Source: Brucella pituitosa
GTDB lineage: Bacteria > Pseudomonadota > Alphaproteobacteria > Rhizobiales > Rhizobiaceae
Direction of reading: 5' to 3'
Assembly: GCF_003049685.1 (NCBI RefSeq)
Contig: NZ_PYSY02000001.1
Span: forward strand, 2,097,001-2,161,000
Length of the DNA: 64,000 nt
Numbering within the stretch: the first letter of the stretch is position 1; every line of letters starts with the position of its first letter. Shown piece by piece: positions 35,714-44,652 of the stretch. The translations under genes and the position numbers were made by a program. A model generated the notes under the pieces. That model worked only from the letters and a program-made list of their open reading frames with translations. It was not told the DNA's origin and did no database searches.

Positions 35714-36385
35714 ATGATAAAGATTATGTGCATGCGGAACGTTTTTGCACATCTGGGTTACCTCTCGCTTTTGTCAGCCTTTGGCGCAGCTTTGCTTGTT
35801 ACAAGCCCTGCCCTTGCTGGTACAACAAAGCCATCGCTCACAGCCCCTATCCTGTCTGTTCAGGTTGGCGCTGACAGCGAACAAAAGCCACAGCGGGAAA
35901 CGCCTGAAGAGCGCCTCGACAAGCTTTTTGCTGATCTCAAGCGCACATCCGACGAGACAAAGGCGCGCCGCATCACCGTTCAGATCAATCAAATCTGGTC
36001 GCAGTCAGGCAGCGCTACGGTAGACCTACTCGTGCAATGGGCAAGTAGCGCTATGCTTGAAAAGCGCTACACTTCAGCACTCGATTTCCTGAATGAAGCC
36101 ATAGCAATCGATCCGGACTATGCTGAGGCATGGAACCGTCGTGCGACGGTCTATTACCTGCGTAACGACTATGCCCACGCCATGTATGACATCAATCGTA
36201 CGCTGGAGCTTGAGCCACGCCATTATGGGGCGCTCACCGGCATGGCAGATATTCTGCGCGCACGCGGACTGAAAGAACAGGCAATGCGGGCCTATGAACA
36301 GGCACTGCAGATCAATCCGATGATGCGCGACGCTCAGAAGAGCTTCTTCGATCTCACCGAAGAGTTGAGCGACACCCGCACCTGA
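35714..36385 (+). CDS. Exported TPR-repeat protein
   Basis: Up to 223 residues; ATG codons at 35714, 35726 and 35732 are all possible and none has a strong ribosome-binding site. A signal peptide is clear (RNVFAHLGYLSLLSAFGAALLVTSPALA). A linker is followed by at least three TPR units (about 110-215): ALDFLNEAIAIDPDYAEAWN, AMYDINRTLELEPRHYGAL and AMRAYEQALQINPMMRDA. Periplasmic protein-binding role likely. It lies 37 bp after rpmJ in the same direction. Confidence 0.82.
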   Translation: MIKIMCMRNVFAHLGYLSLLSAFGAALLVTSPALAGTTKPSLTAPILSVQVGADSEQKPQRETPEERLDKLFADLKRTSDETKARRITVQINQIWSQSGSATVDLLVQWASSAMLEKRYTSALDFLNEAIAIDPDYAEAWNRRATVYYLRNDYAHAMYDINRTLELEPRHYGALTGMADILRARGLKEQAMRAYEQALQINPMMRDAQKSFFDLTEELSDTRT

Positions 36386-36396
36386 TTTTCCCTCAA

Positions 36397-36502
36397 TAGA
36401 GCATTTCCTGTTTTGATTGAATCGTTGGAAATGCTCTATCTGTTTGTCTTTAAGCGTGTCTTTATCCCGAAACCGGTTCCCGCTTTCGGGAGACATGCTC
36501 TA
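36397..36502. repeat. Composite palindromic repeat
   Basis: Two palindromes: TAGAGCATTTCC...GGAAATGCTCTA (36397-36439) and GCGTGTCTTTATCCCG...CGGGAGACATGCTCTA (36454-36502). The second half matches the repeat at 63784. Confidence 0.8.
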
Positions 36503-36509
36503 GGTCAAA

Positions 36510-36542
36510 CAAAAACGCGCTCTTTTCAGAGCGCGTTTTTGT
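36510..36542 (+). terminator. Rho-independent terminator
   Basis: AAAAACGCGCTCT and AGAGCGCGTTTTT arms around TTTC. Suitable for both the TPR and pyk transcripts. Confidence 0.8.
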
Positions 36543-36629
36543 TGCTTTCATAAGGCACCCAACTGGATGGGATTCGGGACTATGGTGAGCCGAAAATGGT
36601 GGGATTTGAGAACCGGCGCGCAGCGTACT

Positions 36630-36733
36630 TAGAGCGCATCCCGAAAAGTGTGAAACGGTTTTCGGAAAAGATGCGCGTAAAAATAAATGATTAGAGCGCC
36701 GATCTGATCCAATCAGATCGAAACGCGCTCTAA
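36630..36733. repeat. Composite palindromic repeat, GCATCCCGAAAAGTG type
   Basis: AGAGCGCATCCCGAAAAGTG...TTTTCGGAAAAGATGCGCG, then TTAGAGCGCC...GATCTGATCCAATCAGATC...GCGCTCTAA. The first module matches 3672 and 6889; the second carries its own inner hairpin. Confidence 0.85.
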
Positions 36734-36800
36734 CGTACGTGAGCACCGGAAGCGAAAAATCAAGTCATTTGCAGGCCACCAGAAGCCGAATACCGCCAGT

Positions 36801-38237
36801 TTAGTCTGTAGACTGACCGTCAGCACCGATATAGGCGATGCGCAGGAGATTGGTCGCACCCGGCGTTCCGAATGGTACGCCTGCGGTAATGATCAGACGA
36901 TCACCAGCCTTGCCAAATTCTTCCTTGAAGGCAACCTGACAAGCGTGATCGACCATATCTTCCAGATCATGTGCATCTTCAGTAACGACGCAATGCAGGC
37001 CCCAGACAACCGAAAGACGACGTGCGGTGTCAACAACCGGCGAAAGCGCGATGATTGGCGTACGCGGACGCTCACGCGCCGCACGAAGACCTGTCGTACC
37101 AGAAGCTGTATAAGTGACGATTGCCGACAGGTTCAGCGTTTCTGCAATCTGACGAGCCGCAAGTGAAATCGCGTCAGCGCCAGTTGGTTCAGGGATCGCT
37201 CGCTGCGCATCGAGAATGCCCGGATAGGTCGGCTCGCGCTCAACCTTCTCGGCGATGCGGTTCATCGTTGCGACGGCTTCAACCGGATACTGACCGGAAG
37301 CGGATTCTGCCGAAAGCATGACAGCATCAGCGCCTTCAAATACAGCAGTTGCAACGTCCGACACTTCAGCGCGGGTCGGAACCGGTGCGGTGATCATCGA
37401 TTCAAGCATCTGCGTTGCAACCACAACCGGCTTACCAGCGCGGCGTGCCCTGCGGATCATCTGCTTCTGAATGCCCGGAACGCTTTCCAGCGGCATTTCA
37501 ACGCCAAGGTCACCACGCGCAACCATGATAGCGTCGGAGAGTTCGATGATCTCATCGAGACGGGTCACGGCCTGCGGCTTTTCGATCTTCGACATCAGAC
37601 TGACCTTGCCGCCAGAGAACTTGCGGGCTTCGATCAGATCTTCAGGACGCTGAATGAACGACAGGGCAACCCAGTCGATTTCTTCCTTCAGAACGGCCTC
37701 GAAATCCTTGTAGTCCTTCTCGGTCAGCGCGCCGACACCCAGCGTCGTATCCGGAAGGCTAACGCCCTTGCGATCAGAAATGCTGGTTCCGGCGATAACC
37801 TTACAACGAATCGACTTGCCATCACTGGCTTCGGCGATCAGTTCCAGCTTACCGTCGTCGATGAGAAGGCGATGGCCAGGCTCGACAGCTTCCAGAATTT
37901 CCGGATGCGGAAGATAAACGCGGGTTTCGTCGCCGAGCTCTTCATTGTTGTCGAGCGTGAAGGTCTGACCCGCGACGAGCGTAACCTTGGTATTCTTGAA
38001 CTTGCCAACGCGCAGCTTGGGTCCCTGAAGATCCGCCAGAATTCCAATAGGACGGCCAAGTTCTTTTTCGACATTACGGATGCGCTTAACAAGCGTACGC
38101 ATCGTGTCATGATCGGCATGACTCATGTTGATACGGAAGACGTCTGCTCCGGCTTCAAAAAGCTGACGGATGACAGATTCCTCGCCGGACGCCGGGCCGA
38201 GTGTGGCGAGAATCTTGACCTTGCGGTTGCGCTTCAT
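36801..38237 (-). CDS. pyk: Pyruvate kinase
   Basis: 478 residues, normal length. The N-terminal KILATLGPASGEESVIRQLFEAGADVFRINMSH, the active-site MSKIEKPQAV (catalytic Lys) and MVARGDLGVEMP are intact. It makes pyruvate and ATP from phosphoenolpyruvate. The ATG overlaps the stop of the upstream DUF1036 gene (ATGA), so translation is coupled. CG-centred operator-like sites lie upstream of that pair. Confidence 0.97.
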   Translation of the reverse strand: MKRNRKVKILATLGPASGEESVIRQLFEAGADVFRINMSHADHDTMRTLVKRIRNVEKELGRPIGILADLQGPKLRVGKFKNTKVTLVAGQTFTLDNNEELGDETRVYLPHPEILEAVEPGHRLLIDDGKLELIAEASDGKSIRCKVIAGTSISDRKGVSLPDTTLGVGALTEKDYKDFEAVLKEEIDWVALSFIQRPEDLIEARKFSGGKVSLMSKIEKPQAVTRLDEIIELSDAIMVARGDLGVEMPLESVPGIQKQMIRRARRAGKPVVVATQMLESMITAPVPTRAEVSDVATAVFEGADAVMLSAESASGQYPVEAVATMNRIAEKVEREPTYPGILDAQRAIPEPTGADAISLAARQIAETLNLSAIVTYTASGTTGLRAARERPRTPIIALSPVVDTARRLSVVWGLHCVVTEDAHDLEDMVDHACQVAFKEEFGKAGDRLIITAGVPFGTPGATNLLRIAYIGADGQSTD

Positions 38238-38695
38238 TGATTATTAGTTCCTGTAACTGTGGAGTTTTCTAACGGCGTTTCGTCGGTAAGCTGTACCATC
38301 CAGCTCGATTGTTCCCCGGTATCGTATTCCTGGAAGCCATTGCGCTGGAACCCCCGCGCAAAACAATCCTGAACACCCGTGATACGGAATTCCTTTTCCG
38401 CAACACACATGTTCACTTTGCCTTCCCAGCGGCCGCCACTCTGGGAATCTTCAGCGTAAAGATAGTAAAAGCGCGACGAGAGCGGTCCTTCGAGCAGCGT
38501 CTTGCAGGTCGAACCGTCAATATGCCACCAGCCCTCAGTTACCCAGCCTGTCTTGGCTCTATAGCCAATGGCGACACCAACCAGGTTCTGGGTTGAGTTA
38601 CATACTCGAAAATCAGCACGCGCTTCCAAAGATGTTATACCCAGTGTACCGATAAGCACGCTGGAGAACAAACCTAAGAAAAGTGGAAGTCGCAT
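38234..38695 (-). CDS. DUF1036 exported protein
   Basis: 153 residues from the ATG at 38695, which has GGAG 8 bases upstream. The signal peptide is MRLPLFLGLFSSVLIGTLGI...EARA. The mature part begins DFRVCNSTQNLVGVAIGYRAK and has GWWHIDGSTCKTLL and a C-terminal Cys, typical of DUF1036, a small periplasmic domain of unknown role. It shares a 4-base overlap with pyk. Why a periplasmic protein is coupled to a glycolytic enzyme is unclear. Confidence 0.85.
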   Translation of the reverse strand: MRLPLFLGLFSSVLIGTLGITSLEARADFRVCNSTQNLVGVAIGYRAKTGWVTEGWWHIDGSTCKTLLEGPLSSRFYYLYAEDSQSGGRWEGKVNMCVAEKEFRITGVQDCFARGFQRNGFQEYDTGEQSSWMVQLTDETPLENSTVTGTNNQ

Positions 38696-38839
38696 TCGCC
38701 GAACTCCTTCAGCCCGCAATCGCTTTTGTCTCACGCAAGGAAATCCTCTTTCGGTCGCTCTCTTTTCGGCAGTTTCACCTTTGATGTCAACGCAATCCCG
38801 GAGAGAACAAATCAGTTACAGCATTTCCAATCAAACTGC

Positions 38840-38872
38840 ATAGCGATTTCAGCGCAATTTAAACGATTAGAT
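38840..38872 (-). promoter_or_regulatory. CG-centred operator-like sites upstream of DUF1036-pyk
   Basis: Read on the minus strand: CTAATCGTTTAAA followed, with CG centres 20 bp apart, by TGAAATCGCTATG. This resembles the paired sites before tkt and fba (19 bp apart). It lies about 150 bp before the DUF1036 ATG. Confidence 0.5.
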
Positions 38873-39005
38873 TCGCACCCATGCATCGAGCCGGAAACTG
38901 CTTCCTTTTTCTTTTGAGAATGAGCGTTGCAATCTCGACTTTCTCGTGACAGAGCTGAAACTACTTGTGATTTATGACAAAAATCCTACTCAAGAAGCTG
39001 CTCCG

Positions 39006-39806
39006 ATGTCGTCTGACCCGTCCTTTTCCCCCGTCCACCAGATCAATGGCGATCTCAGCCTCGGCCTCCTTCTGACCGCCGATCATGCACGCCGCGATTT
39101 GCCGACTGAATATGGCAGTCTGGGTCTGGACCAAAGCGAGTTTGAACGACATATCGCCTATGATATCGGCGTTGAGGAATTAACACGGCAACTGGCAGAA
39201 AAGATTGGTGCGCCTGCGGTCATGGGCGGTTTTTCGCGCCTGCTGATTGATCCCAATCGCGGTGAAGATGACCCGACCCTCATCATGCAATTGTCGGACG
39301 GCGCGGTCATTTCCGGCAATTATCCGATGACAGCGGACGAGCGCGAAAAACGCCTCGATAACTTCTACCGTCCCTATCATGACGCAGTCGCATCCGTGAG
39401 CACCCAGGTCGCACTTGCGAGTGGCAAAGCGCCTTTTGTTGTTTCCATCCATTCCTTCACGCCAAACTGGCGTGGCAAGGATCGGCCATGGCACATCGGT
39501 CTTCTATGGGATTCCGATCCGCGCGCGATTACTCCGCTCCTTTCTATGCTACGCGACGAACCCGGCCTCATCGTCGGTGACAACGAGCCATATAATGGCG
39601 CGTTGAAAAACGATGCCATGTATCGTCATGCAACCAGCCGCGGCTATGCACATGTGCTCATTGAAGTACGACAGGATCTGATTGCAGAAAAAGCTGGCGC
39701 GACCGAGTGGGCCGAGCGACTGGCGCCGATGCTCAGCGCCATCAACGCACTGCCGGAAATCCATGAAATCCGGCATTTTGGTTCGCGAACAGGGCCTATC
39801 GATTAA
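39006..39806 (+). CDS. N-formylglutamate amidohydrolase family protein
   Basis: 266 residues from the ATG at 39006; a GTG at 38946 would add 20 residues. The FGase family (PF05013) is indicated by LLTADHARRDLPTEYG, GFSRLLIDPNRGEDDPT, FVVSIHSFTP and VLIEVRQDLI. Known members hydrolyse N-formylglutamate in histidine breakdown. No hut genes are present here, so the true substrate may differ. It is a single gene divergent from DUF1036-pyk. Confidence 0.88.
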   Translation: MSSDPSFSPVHQINGDLSLGLLLTADHARRDLPTEYGSLGLDQSEFERHIAYDIGVEELTRQLAEKIGAPAVMGGFSRLLIDPNRGEDDPTLIMQLSDGAVISGNYPMTADEREKRLDNFYRPYHDAVASVSTQVALASGKAPFVVSIHSFTPNWRGKDRPWHIGLLWDSDPRAITPLLSMLRDEPGLIVGDNEPYNGALKNDAMYRHATSRGYAHVLIEVRQDLIAEKAGATEWAERLAPMLSAINALPEIHEIRHFGSRTGPID

Positions 39807-39922
39807 TCGCCTTTACCCGCTATCCACAGCCAAAAGACGATAAATGGCCGCAAAGCCTCTTAATTTTGCCTGCGACTCGCAGGAAAAACGTTTCAGACTT
39901 TCGACAACCGCGCTGTTCCTCT

Positions 39923-39982
39923 ACAGCATGTCGCAGAAAAGTTGGAACCGGCTTTCCGGTGACGATACGCGTGTCGAAACAA
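39923..39982. repeat. Dispersed palindromic repeat
   Basis: ACAGCATGTCGCAGAAAAGTTGG...CCGGCTTTCCGGTGACGATACGCGTGTCG. Degenerate copy of the GCATGTCGC type. Confidence 0.7.
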
Positions 39983-40028
39983 ACCGCTATTGCTTGCATT
40001 CATAATCGACTTTGAATTGGAGAAACCC

Positions 40029-40289
40029 GTGAGCGACGACATTACCAGCGAAGCCCAGACAATTGCTGTTGGCCAGTTGCGTGCTTTCATCGAGCGCATT
40101 GAGCGTCTTGAAGAAGAAAAAAAGACCATCGGCGACGATATCAAGGAAGTTTACGCGGAATTGAAGGGTTCGGGGTTTGACAGCAAGGTCGTAAGGACCA
40201 TTATTCGTCTGCGTAAAAAAGAAGACCATGAACGTCAGGAAGAAGAAGCCATGCTCCAGCTTTATATGGATGCATTGGGCATGGGCTGA
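40029..40289 (+). CDS. gapR: GapR-family DNA-binding protein (DUF2312)
   Basis: 86 residues starting at a GTG (40029) with GGAG six bases upstream. The core [36 protein letters not shown] matches DUF2312, named GapR in Caulobacter. There it binds AT-rich, overtwisted DNA ahead of replication and transcription forks and helps topoisomerases. The C-terminal [27 protein letters not shown] is also conserved. Monocistronic by appearance. Confidence 0.93.
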   Translation: MSDDITSEAQTIAVGQLRAFIERIERLEEEKKTIGDDIKEVYAELKGSGFDSKVVRTIIRLRKKEDHERQEEEAMLQLYMDALGMG

Positions 40290-40371
40290 CTTTAAGGGCC
40301 CAACTCTCTTCCTGAAATCGTAACCCTGCGGGTCCGTGAGGAACCGTATGCTCAGGAAGGGGATAGGGTCC

Positions 40372-41319
40372 ATGGAGTTTAGAAAGCTCGGACGTACTGA
40401 ACTCGAGGTTTCGCCGCTTTGTTTTGGCGGCAACGTATTTGGATGGACGGTCGACGAAGCAACGTCATTTTCGCTTCTCGACCGTTTTGTCGACGCAGGA
40501 CTTAATTTCATCGACACAGCGGATGTCTATTCCGCATGGGCGACCGGCAATGTTGGCGGAGAATCCGAAACCATTATCGGAAACTGGCTGAAATCCCGCG
40601 GCCTGCGCCATAAAGTCGTTATCGCTACCAAGGTCGGCTCAGAAATGGGGCCGGACGAAAAAGGCCTTTCTCCCAGCTATATCCGCAAAGCCGTCGACGC
40701 CTCCCTCAAGCGGCTGCAAACCGACTATATCGATCTTTATCAGTCCCACTGGGATGATCCGGAAACACCCTTCGAGGATGTACTGGGAACCTATAAAGAG
40801 CTCATCGCAGCGGGCAAGGTGCGCGCTATCGGCGCATCCAACCTCACGCCGCAACGTCTTGCTGAGGCGCTTGATACGTCGAGCAAACACAATCTGCCAC
40901 GCTATGAAACGTTGCAGCCGCTTTACAATCTCTATGATCGTTCTGATTTTGAAAGCGGGCTTGAAGCCATCTGCCGCGATAATGAGCTGGGCGTCATTCC
41001 CTATTACTCGCTCGCATCCGGCTTCCTGACGGGTAAATACCGTTCAAAGGATGATCTTGGACAGAGTGCGCGCGGCGCGGCCGTCGAAAAATACCTCACC
41101 GATCGTGGGTCGCGTATCATTGCGGCGCTCGACCAGGTGGCCCGTGCAAATGATGCCACCCCTGCGCAGATTGCGATTGCCTGGCTGATCGCTCATCCGG
41201 CGATCACAGCACCGATTGCCAGCGCAACGCGTTCTGCTCAGCTTGGTGAACTGATCGATGCAACGCAGATCAAACTGGATGCAGAAGCTATCGCGCTGCT
41301 CAACAAGGCAAGTGCCTAG
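40372..41319 (+). CDS. Aldo/keto reductase
   Basis: 315 residues from the ATG at 40372 (MEFRKLGRTELEVSPLCFGG). The catalytic residues are present: Asp48, Tyr53 (DTADVYS), Lys87 (ATKVG) and His in YQSHWDDP. This TIM-barrel family reduces aldehydes and ketones with NADPH. The form resembles YajO/Tas-like proteins. An alternative start at 40336 adds 12 residues. A hairpin ends the transcript. Confidence 0.9.
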   Translation: MEFRKLGRTELEVSPLCFGGNVFGWTVDEATSFSLLDRFVDAGLNFIDTADVYSAWATGNVGGESETIIGNWLKSRGLRHKVVIATKVGSEMGPDEKGLSPSYIRKAVDASLKRLQTDYIDLYQSHWDDPETPFEDVLGTYKELIAAGKVRAIGASNLTPQRLAEALDTSSKHNLPRYETLQPLYNLYDRSDFESGLEAICRDNELGVIPYYSLASGFLTGKYRSKDDLGQSARGAAVEKYLTDRGSRIIAALDQVARANDATPAQIAIAWLIAHPAITAPIASATRSAQLGELIDATQIKLDAEAIALLNKASA

Positions 41320-41327
41320 AATCTGTC

Positions 41328-41353
41328 GTCGAGGGATAAGAAACTATCCCTCG
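41328..41353. terminator. Hairpin between converging genes
   Basis: TCGAGGGATA and TATCCCTCGA arms around AGAAAC. It overlaps the 3' end of the ABC-F gene and has no T run; shared terminator candidate. Confidence 0.5.
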
Positions 41354-43170
41354 ATCTCTTCTCTCAACATTTCAAGTTCCAGCCATTCTTCTTCCATGGC
41401 TGAATGTTCAGAACGCTTTTTTTCGAGAAGATCGGCGGTCTTAGCAAAAAGCGTCGGGTCTTTGGCGTAAAGCTGCGGATCGGCCAGCTTCCCTTCCAGC
41501 ACAGTGATTTCCTTAGCCAGCACATCCATTTTGCCGGGCAGGCTTTCAAGTGCAAATTTCTGCTTGTAGGAAAGCTTGCGCTTTTCCTCGCGCTTGGGCT
41601 GCACAGCCTCATTGCCCTTGTCGTCAGCCTTGTCGTCGGCGCGTGCGGCAGCTGCCTTCACATTGCGTCGTGCCAAGGCCTGCTCTTTGCGTTGGGCCAT
41701 CATATCGGCATAGCCGCCGGCATATTCAAGCCAGTTACCATCACCTTCTGGCGCAATCACTGAGGTCACGGTACGATCAAGAAAATCACGATCATGGCTG
41801 ACGAGAATGACTGTGCCCGGAAAGCCTGCAACCAGTTCCTGCAAAAGATCGAGCGTTTCCATATCAAGATCGTTGGTCGGCTCATCGAGGATCAGCAGAT
41901 TGGCCGGTCTTGCCAGAACACGCGCCAGCATGAGACGCGCTCTTTCACCACCTGACAGTTCTCGGATCGGCGTACGTATCTGTTCAGGCTGGAAAAGAAA
42001 GTCCTTCATGTAAGAAACGACATGGCGCTGCTCACCGTTGACGATGAGGCTTTCGCCGCGACCATCGGTCAGATAATGCGCCAGTGTATCGTCCAGATTG
42101 AGGCTTTCACGCTTCTGATCAAGCTCGGCCATTTCGAGATTGACACCAAGGCGCAAAGTGCCTGAATCGGGCTGAAGCTTGCCAGTAAGCATTGACAAAA
42201 GTGTGGTCTTGCCTGCCCCGTTAGGACCAACAAGCCCGATCCGGTCACCGCGTTGAACACGAGTCGAAAAATCTCGGACCAGTACGCGCTCATCATAAGC
42301 TTTGTTGAGCTTTTTCGCTTCAATGACAAGCTTGCCGGATTCCTTGGAATCGCTTGCTGCAAGAACAGCAGTGCCTTGCGCCTTGCGATGATTACGAAAC
42401 TCCGAGCGCATCGAGTGCAACTCGCCAAGACGGCGCATATTGCGCTTGCGACGTGCTGTTACGCCATAGCGCAGCCAATTCTCTTCGCGCGCAATCTGAC
42501 GGCCAAGCTTGTGATGATCGCGCTCTTCTTCTTCAAGAACCTTATCGCGCCATTCTTCAAAATGCCCAAAGCCCTGATCGATACGACGCGTAATACCGCG
42601 ATCAAGCCACACCGTCGAACGGCTGACATTTTCGAGAAAACGGCGGTCGTGCGAGATCAGCACGATGGCCGAACGAATCTGACGCAGCTCGTCTTCGAGC
42701 CATTCGATGGTGTTAAGATCGAGATGGTTCGTCGGCTCATCCAGCAACAGCACGTCAGGCTGTGGCGCGATCACGCGTGCAAGGGCCGCACGGCGTGCCT
42801 CACCACCGGACAGATGATCGGGCTTTTCTTCGCCGGTCAGGCCCAGATGCTCAAGAAGGTAAGTTACACGATGCGGATCATCCGCCGGTCCAAGACCAGC
42901 TTCGACATAAGCGCGCACATTGGCAAAACCATCGAGATCCGGCACTTGCGGGAGATAACGCACCGTCGCGCCCGGATGCTTGAAGACTTCGCCCGAGGTT
43001 GGCTCGACCATGCTGGCCGCGATTTTCAGCAAAGTGGACTTGCCTGAACCATTTCGGCCGACCAGCGCAATGCGGTCGCCCTCACTCACAGAAAGGGCAG
43101 CTTCCTCCAAAAGCGGTGTCCCGCCAAAGGTGAGCTTGATCTGGTCGAGGCGAAGAAGCGGAGGTGCCAT
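41344..43170 (-). CDS. ABC-F family ATPase, Uup-like
   Basis: 608 residues with two ATPase domains and no membrane part. Walker A motifs GRNGSGKS and GPNGAGKT, signatures LSGGEARRA and LSGGERARL, and Walker B LLLDEPTNHLD and LILDEPTNDLD. The C-terminal region from about 525 (REEKRKLSYKQKFALESLP...) is a coiled coil as in Uup. ABC-F proteins act on ribosomes or DNA structures; Uup affects transposon excision and ribosome function. A single gene. Confidence 0.92.
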   Translation of the reverse strand: MAPPLLRLDQIKLTFGGTPLLEEAALSVSEGDRIALVGRNGSGKSTLLKIAASMVEPTSGEVFKHPGATVRYLPQVPDLDGFANVRAYVEAGLGPADDPHRVTYLLEHLGLTGEEKPDHLSGGEARRAALARVIAPQPDVLLLDEPTNHLDLNTIEWLEDELRQIRSAIVLISHDRRFLENVSRSTVWLDRGITRRIDQGFGHFEEWRDKVLEEEERDHHKLGRQIAREENWLRYGVTARRKRNMRRLGELHSMRSEFRNHRKAQGTAVLAASDSKESGKLVIEAKKLNKAYDERVLVRDFSTRVQRGDRIGLVGPNGAGKTTLLSMLTGKLQPDSGTLRLGVNLEMAELDQKRESLNLDDTLAHYLTDGRGESLIVNGEQRHVVSYMKDFLFQPEQIRTPIRELSGGERARLMLARVLARPANLLILDEPTNDLDMETLDLLQELVAGFPGTVILVSHDRDFLDRTVTSVIAPEGDGNWLEYAGGYADMMAQRKEQALARRNVKAAAARADDKADDKGNEAVQPKREEKRKLSYKQKFALESLPGKMDVLAKEITVLEGKLADPQLYAKDPTLFAKTADLLEKKRSEHSAMEEEWLELEMLREEIEG

Positions 43171-43244
43171 GGTTCTCTTTGAAAAAAGCGGTTGAAAATT
43201 CCGCCCTGCTTGTCGGGGACAAAAATCATTCTGTCAAATAGAAC

Positions 43245-43284
43245 CGTCAAAAAACGAACAGGCCGGGTTTCCCCGGCCTGTTCT
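43245..43284 (-). terminator. Rho-independent terminator after the glycine-zipper gene
   Basis: Read on the minus strand: ACAGGCCGGG and CCCGGCCTGT arms around GAAA, then TCGTTTTTTG. Confidence 0.85.
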
Positions 43285-43319
43285 TTAAACTTTGATACCG
43301 CTAAACGGTCGATAGCGTC

Positions 43320-43604
43320 TTAGTTACAAGGCGCTTCGTAAACGCGGCCGTAATTATCGCGGTAACGGCAATACTGAACATTGTTACGGGTTGTCGCAGC
43401 ACCGAGAAGCGTACCACCGACAGCACCAATGGCAGCGCCGGTCAGAGCACCGCGACCGTTACCACCAATTGCGCCACCAGCGAGCGCACCAAGAGCAGCA
43501 CCACCAACACCATAACCAGCGGTACGCTGTTCAGCCGTCGTGCATGCTGCCGTTGAGAACGCAAGCGCACCGACGATTGCAATCATGGAAAGACGTGATT
43601 TCAT
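43320..43604 (-). CDS. Glycine-zipper lipoprotein
   Basis: 94 residues. The signal peptide ends in a lipobox (FSTAAC, Cys21), so the mature protein is lipid-anchored. A glycine zipper follows (GVGGAALGALAGGAIGG, GAAIGAVGGTLLGAA), as in 17-kDa antigen-like proteins. The C-terminus has two Cys (QYCRYRDNYGRVYEAPCN). Probably an outer-membrane structural lipoprotein. Function not established. Confidence 0.88.
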   Translation of the reverse strand: MKSRLSMIAIVGALAFSTAACTTAEQRTAGYGVGGAALGALAGGAIGGNGRGALTGAAIGAVGGTLLGAATTRNNVQYCRYRDNYGRVYEAPCN

Positions 43605-43737
43605 GAAACAATCTCCTACTAGAGTTACACCAACACCGACTTTGCGTCCCCAATTTCGGCGTAAAGCAGATCATACCCGCTTGATCCATTTACAATACGT
43701 TTCGACTGTCAGCGTCAAGCAGTTTCAATTTTTAAGG

Positions 43738-44394
43738 TTAGCAGCTGCCCTGAAAATGAGCCTCCTCACTCAAGTTCGCTACAAGTATCGCAAGGCCTGA
43801 ACGTGCGGAAACACAAAGAGTTCCACGTACAATATTGGATACCGTCCATGACGACCCGAACGGCAAGGTCACATTGTCTAACGGCCACTCGGCATTTGTG
43901 ATTGAAAACCCTTCAACGGTGCAGAAATTCACAACACTAAATGACGTGCCGTCCGGGAAATCATAAACATGGTCTCCCGCAACCAATGGCCATGCTTCCT
44001 CAACCCCGCTCGACAGAAGAATGTCTCTGCCTTTTGCCACCTGCGCCGTCGCCATCGTCAGATGCAGAAGCGTGTGATCCGTGCGCGAGCCACCAAATGC
44101 ACCACAGAGAATGACCTTCTTCGCTCCGCGTTCAAAGGCTTCCTCAAGTGCAAGTTCACCGTCCGTCATATCCTTGGCAGCGGGGAAGGCTCTTTGCGGC
44201 ACATGCGCATATTTTTCTTTCAATGCTCCCGAGGTCGAATCGAAGTCTCCCAACCAAAGCTCAGGCTCAACACCAAGGGCTTCCGCATGGCGCATACCGC
44301 CGTCCGCGGCAAGAACCCGTGCACCAGCTATCTGCCGTTTCAAACGTTCAGTGACGACGAGATCGCCGCCGAGAAGAATAACAAATGTGCTCAT
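43738..44394 (-). CDS. Thiamine diphosphokinase
   Basis: 218 residues. The ThiN/TPK pattern is present: ADGGMRHAEALGVEPELWLGDFDS (about 30-53), FPAAKDMTDGELALEEAF, and FGGSRTDHTLLHL. The enzyme makes thiamine diphosphate directly from thiamine and ATP. It is divergent from thiBPQ and lies next to the TPP riboswitch, so imported thiamine can be activated in one step. Confidence 0.93.
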   Translation of the reverse strand: MSTFVILLGGDLVVTERLKRQIAGARVLAADGGMRHAEALGVEPELWLGDFDSTSGALKEKYAHVPQRAFPAAKDMTDGELALEEAFERGAKKVILCGAFGGSRTDHTLLHLTMATAQVAKGRDILLSSGVEEAWPLVAGDHVYDFPDGTSFSVVNFCTVEGFSITNAEWPLDNVTLPFGSSWTVSNIVRGTLCVSARSGLAILVANLSEEAHFQGSC

Positions 44395-44489
44395 AAGTCG
44401 CTCATAACACGTGGCATTTGTCCTCGAAAGCCTGCATCTTGATCATCGCCATCTCTTGCCCTTCTGTTTGCAAGGCACTATTGTCGACC

Positions 44490-44592
44490 TCGCTCTAACG
44501 GGGTGCCATTCAACCATTGAATGGCTGAGAAGCCGCACTCCGGCTAACCCGCTGAACCTGATCCGGCTTGTACCGGCGGAGGGATTAGATGC
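44490..44592 (+). ncRNA. TPP riboswitch (THI element) for thiBPQ
   Basis: The conserved blocks appear in order: GGGGTGCC (44500-44507), GGCTGAGA (44523-44530), ACCCGCTGAACCTGATCCGG (44547-44566) and ACCGGCGGAGGGA (44572-44584). These build the pyrimidine- and pyrophosphate-sensing helices. It precedes thiB by about 60 bp. Confidence 0.95.
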
Positions 44593-44606
44593 TGCCCGAT
44601 TTATCG

Positions 44607-44652
44607 ATAACGGCGCTCAATCCTTTAAATAAAAGAAAGGACTTGCCGTTAT
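44607..44652 (+). promoter_or_regulatory. Start-codon-sequestering stem in the thiB leader
   Basis: ATAACGGC (44607-44614) can pair with GCCGTTAT (44645-44652), which includes the first two bases of the thiB ATG. The ribosome-binding AGAAAGGA lies in the loop. This is a likely translation-control platform for the riboswitch. Confidence 0.6.

Larger units (their letters stand above)
36386..36800. other. Repeat-rich intergenic region between TPR and pyk genes
   Basis: Holds two palindromic repeat copies (36397-36502 and 36630-36733) and a terminator (36510-36542). Between them lies a segment with GGTGGGATTTGAGAACCGG and CGCGCAGCGTACTT that has no reading frame; it may be part of a larger repeat unit. 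Confidence 0.6.
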
